In this document: one piece after another, positions 1 through 9,643 of the stretch | Position numbering within the stretch: the first letter of the stretch is position 1 | Layout of the letters: the number at the start of each line of letters is the position of its first letter | Program-made: the position numbers and the translations under genes | Notes under the pieces: generated by a model | The model's input: the letters and a program-made list of their open reading frames with translations, nothing else | Told to the model about the DNA's origin: nothing | Database searches by the model: none | Source: Rhizobium sp. G21 | GTDB taxonomy: Bacteria; Pseudomonadota; Alphaproteobacteria; Rhizobiales; Rhizobiaceae | Direction of reading: 5' to 3' | DNA length: 64,000 nucleotides | Assembly (NCBI RefSeq): GCF_014158035.1 | Contig: NZ_JACFXW010000001.1 | Coordinates: forward strand, 3,140,001-3,204,000

Positions 1-461
1 CCCATGGCCTTGCGACCGAGCAATACGGCTTCGAGCCCGAGAAATCGGGCGGAGGCGGCGAGATTGACATCGAGGCTGCGCTTCAGCGCGCCTTGGTCGA
101 ACAGGATGGTTTCCTGGGGCAGCCAATGCAGCGCCGCATCGGCGCCCACCTTGAGAACCGTATCGACGGACGCATGGCCGCCCGAGGAACGGTAGACGCG
201 TTCGCAGGCCTGGGTGGTGACGGTGACATGCGTGTCGGCGCCGGCCTCGACGGTCCAGTCGATCCGGTCGCCGCCGGTCAGGCCGCCCGACGTGTTGATC
301 AGCACCGCCTCCATTCGCCCATCGAATGATTCAGGCATGCGGATCTTGGCCGCGCCTTCCTGATAGAAGACGTCGAGCCGGGTGCGGCCCGCCAGAGCTT
401 TGGTCACGAGGCGGGCGCGGCCCTTGGCGCGTTGCGGGCGAATCTGGGCGAGTGCTGTCAC
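1..461 (-). CDS. ureD: Urease accessory protein UreD (3' part outside window)
   Basis: UreD (UreH) is the scaffold that, with UreF and UreG, delivers nickel to apo-urease in the cytoplasm. The visible 153 or so N-terminal residues carry the family core, including [12 protein letters not shown] and the following [12 protein letters not shown] stretch. The start is a GTG at 461: an in-frame TGA lies two codons upstream and the ATG at 471 is in another frame. The gene runs off the left edge, so the rest of the urease operon should lie there. It is 144 bp downstream of the urea importer on the same strand, linking uptake with hydrolysis. Identity is clear; start choice is fairly sure. Confidence 0.93.
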   Translation of the reverse strand, partial: MTALAQIRPQRAKGRARLVTKALAGRTRLDVFYQEGAAKIRMPESFDGRMEAVLINTSGGLTGGDRIDWTVEAGADTHVTVTTQACERVYRSSGGHASVDTVLKVGADAALHWLPQETILFDQGALKRSLDVNLAASARFLGLEAVLLGRKAM

Positions 462-605
462 GGGTCACCATGCAAAGACCGGCATGAGCGCCGGCCTGGT
501 CTTGATCGTGTTTTTTCAAGCCTGAACGAATCTGTCAATCGATTAGGCTGATTTGTCGATTGCTGAAAAAAGCGCCAATCTTCGCCCGGTATCAGCCAGG
601 CCCGG

Positions 606-1301
606 TCAAACCGTCAGATGCCGGCGCGCCTCGGCCGTATCCAGCGTCTCGGCTGCGCCCTCGTGCACGATCTCGCCGCGATCCATGATGTAGACGTGGT
701 CGGCGAGTTCGCGGCAGAAATCGAGATATTGTTCGACCAGCAGGATCGCCATGCCGGTGGAATCGCGCAGATATTTGATGGCGCGGCCGATATCCTTGAT
801 GATCGAGGGCTGGATGCCCTCGGTCGGCTCGTCGAGCACGAGGATCTTGGGGCGCGTCACCAGGGCGCGGCCGATCGCCAATTGCTGTTGCTGACCGCCC
901 GAGAGATCGCCGCCCCGGCGGCCGAGCATGGATTGCAGCACGGGAAACAGGCTGAAAATGTCGTCGGGAATGTTGCGGTCGCCGCGTTCGACCGGCGCGT
1001 AGCCCGTCTCCAGGTTTTCCTTCACCGTCAGCAGCGGAAAAATCTCGCGGCCCTGCGGCACATAGCCGATGCCGAGCTTGGCGCGGGCATAGGGCGCCAG
1101 GCCGTTCAGCGTCGCGCCGTTGAAGGCGATCGCGCCGCCGCTGACGGGATGCTGGCCGGTGACGGCGCGCAGCAGGGAGGATTTGCCGACGCCGTTGCGG
1201 CCGAGCACGCAGGTGATCTTGCCCATTTCGGCCTTGATCGAGACGCCGCGCAAGGCTTGCGCCGCGCCGTAGTGGAGGTTGGCTTTGTCGACGGTCAGCA
1301 T
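606..1301 (-). CDS. urtE: Urea ABC transporter ATP-binding protein UrtE
   Basis: Second ATPase of the high-affinity urea importer, 231 aa, of the LivF-like class. Walker A (GRNGVGKS, residues 34-41), signature LSGGQ (133-137) and Walker B ILVLDEPTEG (from 153) are all present. The start ATG at 1301 gives the usual family N-terminus (MLTVDKANLHYG); the frame stays open upstream only because the intergenic palindrome lacks a stop. It is the last of five genes urtA-B-C-D-E on the minus strand, separated from urtD by a 164-bp spacer that holds an inverted-repeat element. Identification rests on family motifs plus the complete urt gene order. Confidence 0.95.
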   Translation of the reverse strand: MLTVDKANLHYGAAQALRGVSIKAEMGKITCVLGRNGVGKSSLLRAVTGQHPVSGGAIAFNGATLNGLAPYARAKLGIGYVPQGREIFPLLTVKENLETGYAPVERGDRNIPDDIFSLFPVLQSMLGRRGGDLSGGQQQQLAIGRALVTRPKILVLDEPTEGIQPSIIKDIGRAIKYLRDSTGMAILLVEQYLDFCRELADHVYIMDRGEIVHEGAAETLDTAEARRHLTV

Positions 1302-1336
1302 GGAGCACCTATAGCGATCATGTGGAGGACTGAAAC

Positions 1337-1449
1337 ACCCCCTCTGCCCTGCCGGGCATCTCCCCCTCAAGGGGGAGATCGGCTGTGGCGAAGCGGCGTG
1401 TTCACAATCTCCCCTTGAGGGGGAGATGTCGCGAAGCGACAGAGGGGGT
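1337..1449. repeat. Rhizobial intergenic palindromic element
   Basis: The urtE-urtD spacer contains a 113-bp element whose ends are inverted copies (ACCCCCTCT at 1337 and AGAGGGGGT ending at 1449). Inside are two near-palindromes, each of the form ATCTCCCC(C)TTGAGGGGGAGAT or close to it, around 1358-1380 and 1407-1427. Elements of this look are scattered in rhizobial genomes as intergenic repeats. In RNA it would fold into a long cruciform, so it may affect mRNA stability between the two ATPase genes. I see only one copy in this window. Confidence 0.8.
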
Positions 1450-1465
1450 AAGGCGGCAAGATCCA

Positions 1466-2224
<759 letters not shown>

Positions 2225-2228
2225 CGTC

Positions 2229-3395
2229 TTACTCCGCGGCTTCGGCCCCGGCGGCGAGGGCGGCGTCGCGCGCCTTCTCGTCGTCTGCGGCCTTCTGATA
2301 GGATTTACGGGTGGCGAAATACTGGGTCACCGTGCCGACGATGCCCTTGGGCAGGAACAGCGTCACCAGAACGAACAGGCCGCCGAGCGCGAAGAGCCAG
2401 AATTCGGGAAAGGCGCCAGTGAAGAAGGTCTTGCCGGCATTGACCAGCACCGCGCCGATGATCGGCCCGATCAGCGTGCCGCGACCGCCGACCGCGGTCC
2501 AGATGACGACCTCGATCGAATTGCCGGGCTCGAATTCGCCGGGATTGATGATGCCGACCTGCGGCACGAACAGCGCGCCGGCGATGCCCGCCATCATGGC
2601 GGAGACGACGAAGGTGAACAGCTTGATGTTTTCCACCCGGTAGCCGAGGAAGCGGGTCCGGCTTTCGGCGTCGCGGACGCCGATCAGCACCTTGCCGTAT
2701 TTGGAGCGGACGATGGCGGAGGATAGCAGCAGGCACAGCGCCAGCATCAGCGCGCTCATGAAGAACAGCGTCGCGCGGGTTCCGTCCGATTGAACCGAAT
2801 AGCCGAGGATGTCCTTGAAATCGGTCAGGCCGTTATTGCCGCCGAAACCCATGTCGTTGCGGAAGAAGGCGAGCAGCAGCGCATAGGTCATCGCCTGGGT
2901 GATGATCGAGAGATAGACGCCGTTGACGCGCGAGCGGAAGGCGAACCAGCCGAAGATGAAGGCGAGAATGCCGGGCGCCGCGATCACCATCAGCATCGCG
3001 AACCAGAACATGTCGAAGCCATGCCAGAACCAGGGCAGCTCCTTCCAGTTCAGGAAGACCATGAAATCGGGAAGGACAGGGTCGCCATAGACGCCGCGCG
3101 GGCCGATCTGGCGCATGAGATACATGCCCATCGCATAACCGCCGAGCGCGAAGAAGGCGGCATGGCCGAGCGAGAGGATGCCGCAATAGCCCCAGACCAG
3201 ATCCAGAGTCAGCGCCAGCAGCGCATAGGTCAGGTATTTCCCGAACAGGCTCATGACATAGGTCGGTATGCGGAAGGCGCTGTCGACGGGCAACAGCAGA
3301 TTGGACGCCGGGACCAGGAGGCCGATCGCGAGAATGACCGCGATGGCGATGACGATGCGTTGATCCAACGCGCGGAGCAAAAAGCCGGTGATCAT
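2229..3395 (-). CDS. urtC: Urea ABC transporter permease UrtC
   Basis: LivM-like inner-membrane permease of the urea importer, 388 aa, with about ten hydrophobic segments and the BPD_transp_2 loop signature around GYRVENIKLFTFVVSAMMAG. The start ATG at 3395 overlaps the repaired urtB stop (ATGA), which signals translational coupling. In the raw sequence an indel near the end of urtB puts both genes in one 930-codon frame; that apparent UrtB-UrtC fusion is an artefact, because the normal UrtB C-terminus and this normal UrtC start are both visible. Confidence 0.95.
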   Translation of the reverse strand: MITGFLLRALDQRIVIAIAVILAIGLLVPASNLLLPVDSAFRIPTYVMSLFGKYLTYALLALTLDLVWGYCGILSLGHAAFFALGGYAMGMYLMRQIGPRGVYGDPVLPDFMVFLNWKELPWFWHGFDMFWFAMLMVIAAPGILAFIFGWFAFRSRVNGVYLSIITQAMTYALLLAFFRNDMGFGGNNGLTDFKDILGYSVQSDGTRATLFFMSALMLALCLLLSSAIVRSKYGKVLIGVRDAESRTRFLGYRVENIKLFTFVVSAMMAGIAGALFVPQVGIINPGEFEPGNSIEVVIWTAVGGRGTLIGPIIGAVLVNAGKTFFTGAFPEFWLFALGGLFVLVTLFLPKGIVGTVTQYFATRKSYQKAADDEKARDAALAAGAEAAE

Positions 3396-5009
3396 GCTTC
3401 GATCGCCCTTCCCTTGAGTGCGAAGAGACCACGCGGCCGCTTCTGGATGAAGAGGATGATGAGAACCAGCACCAGGATCTTGCCGAGAGGCGCCGACGGT
3501 CGGCTCGAGGAACTTGTTGAGGACGCCGAGCGACAGGGCGCCGACCAGCGTGCCCCAGAGATTGCCGACGCCGCCGAACACCACGACCATGAAGCTGTCG
3601 ATGATGTAGGACTGGCCGAGGTTCGGAGAGACGTTGTCGATCTGGCTGAGCGCCACCCCGGCGATGCCGGCGATGCCGGAGCCCAGCGCAAAAGTCAGCG
3701 CGTCGACCCAGGGGGTGCGGATGCCCATGGAGGAGGCCATCCGGCGGTTCTGGGTGACGGCGCGCATCTGCAGGCCGTAAGCTGAGCGTTTCATCAGCAT
3801 CAGCAGCGCGAAGAAGACCGAGAGCGAGAAAACGACGATCCAGAGGCGGTTCCAGGTGATCGTCATGCCGCCCAACGGGAAGGAGCCGGCCATCCACGAG
3901 GGATTGCCGACTTCCTGGTTGGTGGGGCCGAAGATGGTGCGGACGAGCTGCTGCAGGATCAGCGAAATGCCCCAGGTCGCCAGGAGCGTTTCCAGCGGCC
4001 GGCCATAGAGAAAGCGGATGACGCCGCGTTCGATGATCAGACCCACGGCGCCGGTGACGAGGAAGGCGACCGGCAGCGCGATCGCCAGCGACACGTCGAA
4101 CAGGCCCGGATAATTGTCGCGGATGACGTCCTGAACCACGAAGGTCGAATAGGCGCCGAGCATGACCATTTCGCCATGCGCCATGTTGATGATGCCCATG
4201 ACGCCGAAGGTGATGGCGAGGCCGATGGCGGCGAGCAGCAGAACCGAGCCGAGCGACATGCCGTACCAGATATTCTGGAGCGTGTCCCACAGCGCGAGAT
4301 TACCCTGGATGGAGGCGATCGCCGCATCGATATCGGGCTTGACCGCAGGATCGGCCTTGCCGGCGGCGGCCATCAGGATGCCGATGGCGTCGCGGCCGCC
4401 GATCTTGTCCCGGATCGTTTCAATCGCGGCCTTCTTTTCGTCCGCTCCGAGATCGGACCCGAGAACCGAGACCGAGCGGGCAGTTTCCATGCGGGTCTTG
4501 ACGACGGCGTCGGTCTCCTTGGCGATGGCTGCCTCCAGCAGGCCGAGATTTTCGGCGCTCGGAGATTTCAGCACGGCGTCGGCCGCCTGAAGCCGGACAT
4601 TGCGATCGGGGCTGAGCAGGGTCAGCCCGCCCAGAGCCGAACGGATGGCGCGGCGGAGATTGTTGTTTACCCTGATTTTGGTCAACGCGCCTTTCGGCTC
4701 CTCGCCGACAACCTCTTCCGACAGCGGGTCGATCAGCGAAAGATTCGCGCCGGCGGGTTTGGTCAGGAATACGGATTTGTCGGACTTGCGGAAATAGAGG
4801 TCGCCTTCGCCGAGCGCCTCGAGCACCGGAACCACGCTGGGGTCGCCGGCGGCCGCGAGCGCCTGAACGATGGCGGGAATATCGGGCAGCTTGGCGGACG
4901 CCAAAGCGTTGATCTGTGTCTTCAGGTCCTGCTGGGCCCATGCGACCGTCGCGGCGGCGCTCAGCAACAGCGACATGGCGAGGAAAATGGTTCTGAATGC
5001 GCGTGACAT
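3392..5009 (-). CDS. urtB: Urea ABC transporter permease UrtB (one frame change near 3' end)
   Basis: LivH-like permease of the urea importer, about 538 aa. A signal-like hydrophobic start (MSRAFRTIFLAMSLL) is followed by the roughly 200-residue periplasmic extension special to UrtB, then the multi-pass permease domain from about residue 230. Near 3487-3492 the frame slips: after LEPTVGA the expected tail GKILVLVLIILFIQKRP continues in the next frame and ends at 3392. Length modulo three implies one extra base or two missing. I take this as a sequencing error. ATG at 5009 is preferred; a GTG at 5021 is possible. It lies 138 bp downstream of urtA beyond a strong hairpin. Confidence 0.9.
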
Positions 5010-5079
5010 TATGGTGTCCACCAGTGTTTCGCCCGGGAATGCGAGCGGTCCGCACCTTCTAGCGTCGGCGCCGAACCCT

Positions 5080-5114
5080 CGAAAACAGAGCGGGCAGCCT
5101 GTGACTGCCCGCTC
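5080..5114 (-). terminator. Hairpin terminator or attenuator between urtA and urtB
   Basis: A perfect 10-bp stem (GAGCGGGCAG, 5088-5097, pairing with 5105-5114) with a 7-base loop is followed on the minus strand by TGTTTTC. It sits just after urtA. Such hairpins after the binding-protein gene commonly lower expression of the downstream permease and ATPase genes relative to the binding protein. Confidence 0.7.
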
Positions 5115-5147
5115 CTCAACTCATCCTCTTGGGGTTAGAGGATGCAC

Positions 5148-6437
5148 TCAGGAGCCCTTGCCGCCGCACTTGCCGGTGGCGACGTTGAAGTTGCCGCAGG
5201 ACATCGGCTTGCGCCAGTCGGAGATCAGATCCTTGGAGTCCGGCAGGTAATCGGACCATTCGTCGCCGACGACGGCGGCCGTCTGCTGGACGATGTCGAA
5301 CTGACCGTCGGCCTGGATTTCGCCGATCAGCACCGGCTTGGTGATGTGATGGTTCGGCATGACGGTGGAGGTGCCGCCCGACAGATTGGGGACGGAGACG
5401 CCGATGATCGAATCGAGGACCGGGTCCGTGTCGGTGGTGCCGGCGGCTTCGACGGCCTTCACCCAGGCGTTGAAGCCGATATAGGCGGCTTCCATCGGGT
5501 CGTTGGTGACGCGCTTGTCGTTCTTGGTGAAGGCGTGCCAGGTCTTGATGAACTCGGCGTTGACCGGGGCGTCGACGGACTGGAAGTAGTTCCAGGCAGC
5601 CAGGTGGCCGACGAGCGGGGCGGTGTCGAGGCCGGCGAGTTCTTCTTCACCCACCGAGAAGGCGACGACCGGGATGTCTTCGGCCTTGATGCCCTGGTTG
5701 GCCAGTTCCTTGTAGAAGGGCACGTTGGCGTCGCCGTTGATGGTGGAGACGACGGCGGTCTTCTTGCCGGCGGAGCCGAACTTCTTGATGTCGGAGACGA
5801 TCGTCTGCCAGTCGGAGTGACCGAACGGCGTATAGTTGATCATGATGTCCTCTTCCTTGACGCCCTTGGACATCAGGTAGGCCTTCAGGATCTTGTTGGT
5901 CGTCTGGGGATAGACGTAGTCGGTGCCGGCCAGCACCCAGCGCTCGACGCCTTCGGTGGCGGCGAGATAGTCGACGGCCGGGATCGCCTGCTGGTTCGGA
6001 GCCGCACCGGTGTAGAAGATGTTGCGCGAGGACTCTTCGCCTTCATACTGGACCGGGTAGAAGAGGATGGAGTTCAGCTCTTCGAAAACCGGCAGGACCG
6101 ACTTGCGCGACGACGAGGTCCAGCAACCGAACACGGCGGCCACCTTGTCCTTTTCGATCAGGTCGCGGGCCTTTTCGGCAAACAGCGGCCAATCCGACGC
6201 CGGGTCGACGACGACGGCTTCGAGCTTCTTGCCGAGAACGCCGCCCTTCTTGTTCTGCTCCTCGACGAGCATCAGCATGGCGTCCTTGAGCGTGGTCTCG
6301 GAAATGGCCATGGTGCCGGACAGCGAATGCAGGATGCCGATCTTGATCGTATCGTCGGCGGCGAACGCGCCCTGGAAGGCGGTCGCCGAAAGCATGCCGG
6401 CGACGAATGCGCTGGTGAGCATGGACTTGAGTTTCAT
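5148..6437 (-). CDS. urtA: Urea ABC transporter substrate-binding protein UrtA
   Basis: Periplasmic urea-binding protein, 429 aa. A Sec signal peptide ends at about AFA|ADDTIKIG (residue 26-27); the mature part has the Peripla_BP_5/6 fold with typical UrtA sequence such as ILHSLSGTMAISETTLKDA and GFNAWVKAVEAAG. It heads the urtABCDE operon. The 200-bp region upstream carries a 7-bp inverted repeat and a run of ten G residues. Nitrogen limitation usually controls such operons, but I see no convincing sigma-54 promoter. Confidence 0.97.
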   Translation of the reverse strand: MKLKSMLTSAFVAGMLSATAFQGAFAADDTIKIGILHSLSGTMAISETTLKDAMLMLVEEQNKKGGVLGKKLEAVVVDPASDWPLFAEKARDLIEKDKVAAVFGCWTSSSRKSVLPVFEELNSILFYPVQYEGEESSRNIFYTGAAPNQQAIPAVDYLAATEGVERWVLAGTDYVYPQTTNKILKAYLMSKGVKEEDIMINYTPFGHSDWQTIVSDIKKFGSAGKKTAVVSTINGDANVPFYKELANQGIKAEDIPVVAFSVGEEELAGLDTAPLVGHLAAWNYFQSVDAPVNAEFIKTWHAFTKNDKRVTNDPMEAAYIGFNAWVKAVEAAGTTDTDPVLDSIIGVSVPNLSGGTSTVMPNHHITKPVLIGEIQADGQFDIVQQTAAVVGDEWSDYLPDSKDLISDWRKPMSCGNFNVATGKCGGKGS

Positions 6438-6531
6438 GGAATTCCCCTCTCGCTTGGTGGCGCAACGGTTTAACGAAGTCTTAATGTCCGTTGTCTGAGG
6501 GGACTATCCGTCCGGATTGTGCAATGCGACA

Positions 6532-6558
6532 TACGTCATTTGACGTAAGGGGGGGGGG
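6532..6558. promoter_or_regulatory. Inverted repeat and G10 tract upstream of urtA
   Basis: About 95 bp upstream of the urtA start lies TACGTCA-TT-TGACGTA, a perfect 7-bp inverted repeat with a 2-bp spacer (6532-6547), followed by ten consecutive G residues (6549-6558). The palindrome has the form of a dimeric regulator site. Its position fits the control region of urtA; the protein that would bind it is unknown. Confidence 0.4.
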
Positions 6559-6637
6559 AAAAGAAACCACCGCCGGAATGACCGAGGCCAAACGGCCCCG
6601 ATACCTTGCCTCGAGGCGGTGGAGGGTTCGGCTTTGT

Positions 6638-7537
6638 TCAGAGCGAAGGCAGATGCGGCGTTTTGACGAGGTCCGCCTTGAGTCTCGCCGTTTCGAGCCC
6701 CAGGTCGATGAACTTGTGGGCGTGGCGGGCCAGCGCGGTGTTGTCCTCCCAGAGATTTCGCCAGATCGCGGTCTTGAGCGAAAGATCCTTGTCGACTATG
6801 GCCGTCGAAAAAGATTCGAACGTGACGTAATCGTTCCAGCCGATGGCCGCCAGCGCGTCGAAAATGCCGGTGAAATCGACGGAGCCGGTGCCGAGATAGC
6901 CGCGGTGGCTCTCGCCGATATGGACATAGCCGATCTTGTCCGCCGCATTGCGGATCGCCAGGCCCACATCGGCTTCCTCGATGTTCATGTGGAACGTATC
7001 GAGATGCAGGAAGATGTTGGAGGAGCCGGTGTCGTGTATATAGGCCAGTCCCTGGGCGGCGGTGTTGAGCATATTGCTCTCGAAGCGATTGACGATCTCG
7101 ATATTGAGCGTCACTCCGGCAGCCGCGGCCCGGTCGGCCACATTGGCGAGCGTCTGCACGCTCGTATCCCAGCCGCGGCGGGTCAGCGCCGTCTCCTGCT
7201 TACCATGGGCGGAACTCAGTATGCCGGCGAGCTTGGAGCCGCCGATGTCGCGCACCATCGCCACCGCCTGGTCGAGGATGGCCTCGCCGCGAGCGACGAT
7301 CGCGGCGTCGTCGCTGGTGATGTCGCCCTCCGGCGGCAGGCCCATGCTGACGGCGACGTCCAGGCCGAGTTCGTCGATCCGACCGGCGAGCCATTTGATG
7401 TCGACCTGGGTCGGGTCGAGATATGAAAACTCGATGAGCTTGTAGCCGAGCGCGTATGTGCTGTTGAGCGCCTTCTCGAGCTCCGCGCGGGAAGAGCCTG
7501 CGCTCCAGACGAAAGAATGGACACCAATCTTGGACAT
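6638..7537 (-). CDS. Sugar epimerase/isomerase, D-tagatose 3-epimerase-like
   Basis: TIM-barrel protein of 299 aa in the AP-endonuclease-2/xylose-isomerase-like superfamily. The four metal-site regions of D-tagatose/L-ribulose 3-epimerases are recognisable: Glu in LNIEIVNRFESN, Asp and His in HLDTFHMN, His in YVHIGESHRGYLG, and Glu in TFESFS. It would epimerise a free ketose in the cytoplasm. It is the last gene of a minus-strand operon after an RbsBCA-like importer, so it probably acts on the imported sugar before or after phosphorylation. The exact substrate cannot be told. Confidence 0.85.
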   Translation of the reverse strand: MSKIGVHSFVWSAGSSRAELEKALNSTYALGYKLIEFSYLDPTQVDIKWLAGRIDELGLDVAVSMGLPPEGDITSDDAAIVARGEAILDQAVAMVRDIGGSKLAGILSSAHGKQETALTRRGWDTSVQTLANVADRAAAAGVTLNIEIVNRFESNMLNTAAQGLAYIHDTGSSNIFLHLDTFHMNIEEADVGLAIRNAADKIGYVHIGESHRGYLGTGSVDFTGIFDALAAIGWNDYVTFESFSTAIVDKDLSLKTAIWRNLWEDNTALARHAHKFIDLGLETARLKADLVKTPHLPSL

Positions 7538-7619
7538 GGGACGGATGCTTTCGAATCGGGGGTGAATGGAGCGCGAGGCCGGCCGGAACCGCGCCGGCCT
7601 CGCTGCCGGGAGGAGGCGC

Positions 7620-8560
7620 TCAGCGCGCCGCGGTCCAACCCTTGTAGTCCTTCAGATTGTCGGCGGTGATGAGCTGCGGGTCGAGCAGAACGACGGGTTC
7701 GGCCGGCTTCTTCCCGTTCAGCACATCGACGGCCATCTTCAGGGATTGCCCCGCCATCACATACGGGTCCTGAGAGGCCGAGGCCTTGATCATCGAATTC
7801 GCGTCGGCGAGCGACTTTTCGATGTCGGGCGCGCCGTCGACGGCAGTGATGATGAACTCCTTGCGACCGAGTTGCTTGGCCGCAAGTTCGGCGCCGATGG
7901 CGGTGGGATCGTTGATCGCGAAGACGGCGTCGATCTTGTCGAAGCGGGTCAGCAGACCCTGCATGACCGCGAGGCCGCCGTCACGCGACGCCTGGCCGTT
8001 CTGGTCGTCCGAGAGGATCTTGATGTCGGAGTGCTTGGCGAGCGATTCCTTGCAACCCTGGACGCGCTCCAGGATCGAAGAAGACGCGGGGCCATTGATG
8101 ATCACCACGTCGCCCTTGCCGCCGAGCTTGTCGGCGATGTAGTCGCAGGCTTTGGCTCCGGCCATCACATTGTTGGTCATCACGGTCACGTCGGCGCCCG
8201 GCGCAGACACGTCGAAGGCGGCGACGATGACGCCGGCCGCCTGGGCCTTCTTCACGGCCGGCGCGATCGCCTTGGCGTCGACGGCGTTGAGCATGATGAT
8301 GTCGACGCCGGCGGCGATGAAGCTGTCGATCTGGGAGACCTGCTTGTTGAGGTCATAATCGGAGGAAACCGAAATCACCTCGACATTCGGATTGATTTCC
8401 TTGGCGCGGTCCTCGATGCCCTTGATCGTGGCGACGAAGAACGGGTTGCCGAGCAGACCGACGGAAATGCCGATCTTGTTGAGGTCTTTCGCGCGGCGGC
8501 GGGCATTGCCAGCGCAGTTGCCATGGCCGTACCGATGAGCAATTTGGAAATTAGACGCAT
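7620..8560 (-). CDS. Sugar ABC transporter substrate-binding protein, RbsB-like (one frameshift)
   Basis: Periplasmic binding protein, about 313 aa, Peripla_BP_4 (ribose/galactose type). The signal peptide MRLISKLLIGTAMATALAMPA starts at the ATG at 8560, behind an AGGAGGAGA ribosome site. The frame breaks at about 8491-8498 in a GCGCGG stretch: one missing base joins the signal peptide to KDLNKIGISVGLLGNPFF and the rest of the protein. The length supports a one-base loss. It stands 68 bp downstream of the permease gene and 82 bp upstream of the epimerase gene. The ligand is probably a ketose or polyol. Confidence 0.88.
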
Positions 8561-8628
8561 GCTTCTCCTCCTACTATGACGCTCCCGCGCCTTCTGTTTC
8601 CGGATTTCCCGGTTCGCTCAGCCCGACG

Positions 8629-9612
8629 TCATGTCCGGCTAAGTCCCTTGAGCCTGTAGCGATCGAGGCCGACGGCGACGATGATGACGAGGCCTTTGAT
8701 GATGTACTGCCAGATGTCGGACACCCCCACGAGGATGAGGCCGTTGGAGAGAACGGCGATGATGAGCGCGCCGATCAATGTGCCCCAGATCGATCCTACA
8801 CCGCCGACGAAGCTGGTGCCGCCGAGAATGACCGCGGCGATGGCGTCGAGTTCATAGGCTTGGCCGAGTTGCAGGCCATTGGCGGCGTAGAGGCGCGCCG
8901 CCGACATGGCGCCGCCGAGGCCGGCGAGCAAGCCGGACATGGAATAGACGAAGAGCAACACCAGCGGCACCTTGATGCCGGTCAGTCGCGCAGCCTCGGT
9001 ATTGCCGCCGACCGCATAGATCCAGGCGCCGAGCACGGTGCGCTTGAGAATGAACCAGGACAGCAAGATGGTGGCGACGGCGATCACCGCCAGCCAGGGA
9101 AGTCCGAGGATCGTGCCGTTGCCGATGAAATCGAAGGGGAGGTCCGCGTTGAAGACGGTGGTGTCGCCGCCGAGCAGGCGGGCGACGCCGCGGATCGCGG
9201 TCAGCGAGCCGAGCGTGACGATGAAGGGCGGCAGCTTGAGATAAGCGATGATCGCCCCGTTGGCGAAGCCGCAGGCCAGCCCGCTCAATATGGCGGCGGC
9301 TATACCGAGCATTCCCAAATCAGGCACGAGCGAGACGATGACCGCCACCATAGCCGATGCGGCGAGAATCGAGCCGACCGAAAGATCGATGCCGCCGGTG
9401 AGGATCACGAAGGTCATGCCGGCGGCCAGCACCGTGTTGATGGACGCCTGCTGCATGACGATCGACAGGTTGTTGACGCTGAGAAAGCGTCCGCTCAACA
9501 CATGGAACCCTATGGACAGCAAGATCAGCACCGGGAGCATGCCGAGCGCCGTCAGCGTCGAGCGCAGTCTGATCCGGTCCATCACTGTCTGGTCGGTTTC
9601 GGTCGCGCTCAT
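8629..9612 (-). CDS. Sugar ABC transporter permease, RbsC-like
   Basis: Inner-membrane permease of 327 aa in the BPD_transp_2 (CUT2) family, with eight to ten hydrophobic segments and the typical stretch GGIDLSVGSILAASAM about 70 residues in, plus GGTSFVGGVGSIWGTLIGA near the end. Intact. It lies between the RbsA-like ATPase and the RbsB-like binding protein on the same strand and forms the channel of that importer. Confidence 0.92.
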   Translation of the reverse strand: MSATETDQTVMDRIRLRSTLTALGMLPVLILLSIGFHVLSGRFLSVNNLSIVMQQASINTVLAAGMTFVILTGGIDLSVGSILAASAMVAVIVSLVPDLGMLGIAAAILSGLACGFANGAIIAYLKLPPFIVTLGSLTAIRGVARLLGGDTTVFNADLPFDFIGNGTILGLPWLAVIAVATILLSWFILKRTVLGAWIYAVGGNTEAARLTGIKVPLVLLFVYSMSGLLAGLGGAMSAARLYAANGLQLGQAYELDAIAAVILGGTSFVGGVGSIWGTLIGALIIAVLSNGLILVGVSDIWQYIIKGLVIIVAVGLDRYRLKGLSRT

Positions 9613-9643
9613 GAGGTCCGTCCGTGTTGTTTCTGTGTTTCGG

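Noticed and set aside
2229..5021. A 930-codon frame fusing UrtB and UrtC
   Set aside because: The normal UrtB tail is visible in the next frame and the normal UrtC start follows with an ATGA overlap. The fusion comes from one indel near 3490.
6438..6637. A sigma-54 (NtrC-type) promoter for urtA
   Set aside because: I looked for GG-N10-GC with the usual flanks on the minus strand and found no convincing match.
8491..8498. Programmed frameshifting in the binding-protein gene and others
   Set aside because: No slippery heptamer plus downstream structure; the same kind of break occurs in about twenty unrelated genes, so error is the simpler explanation.
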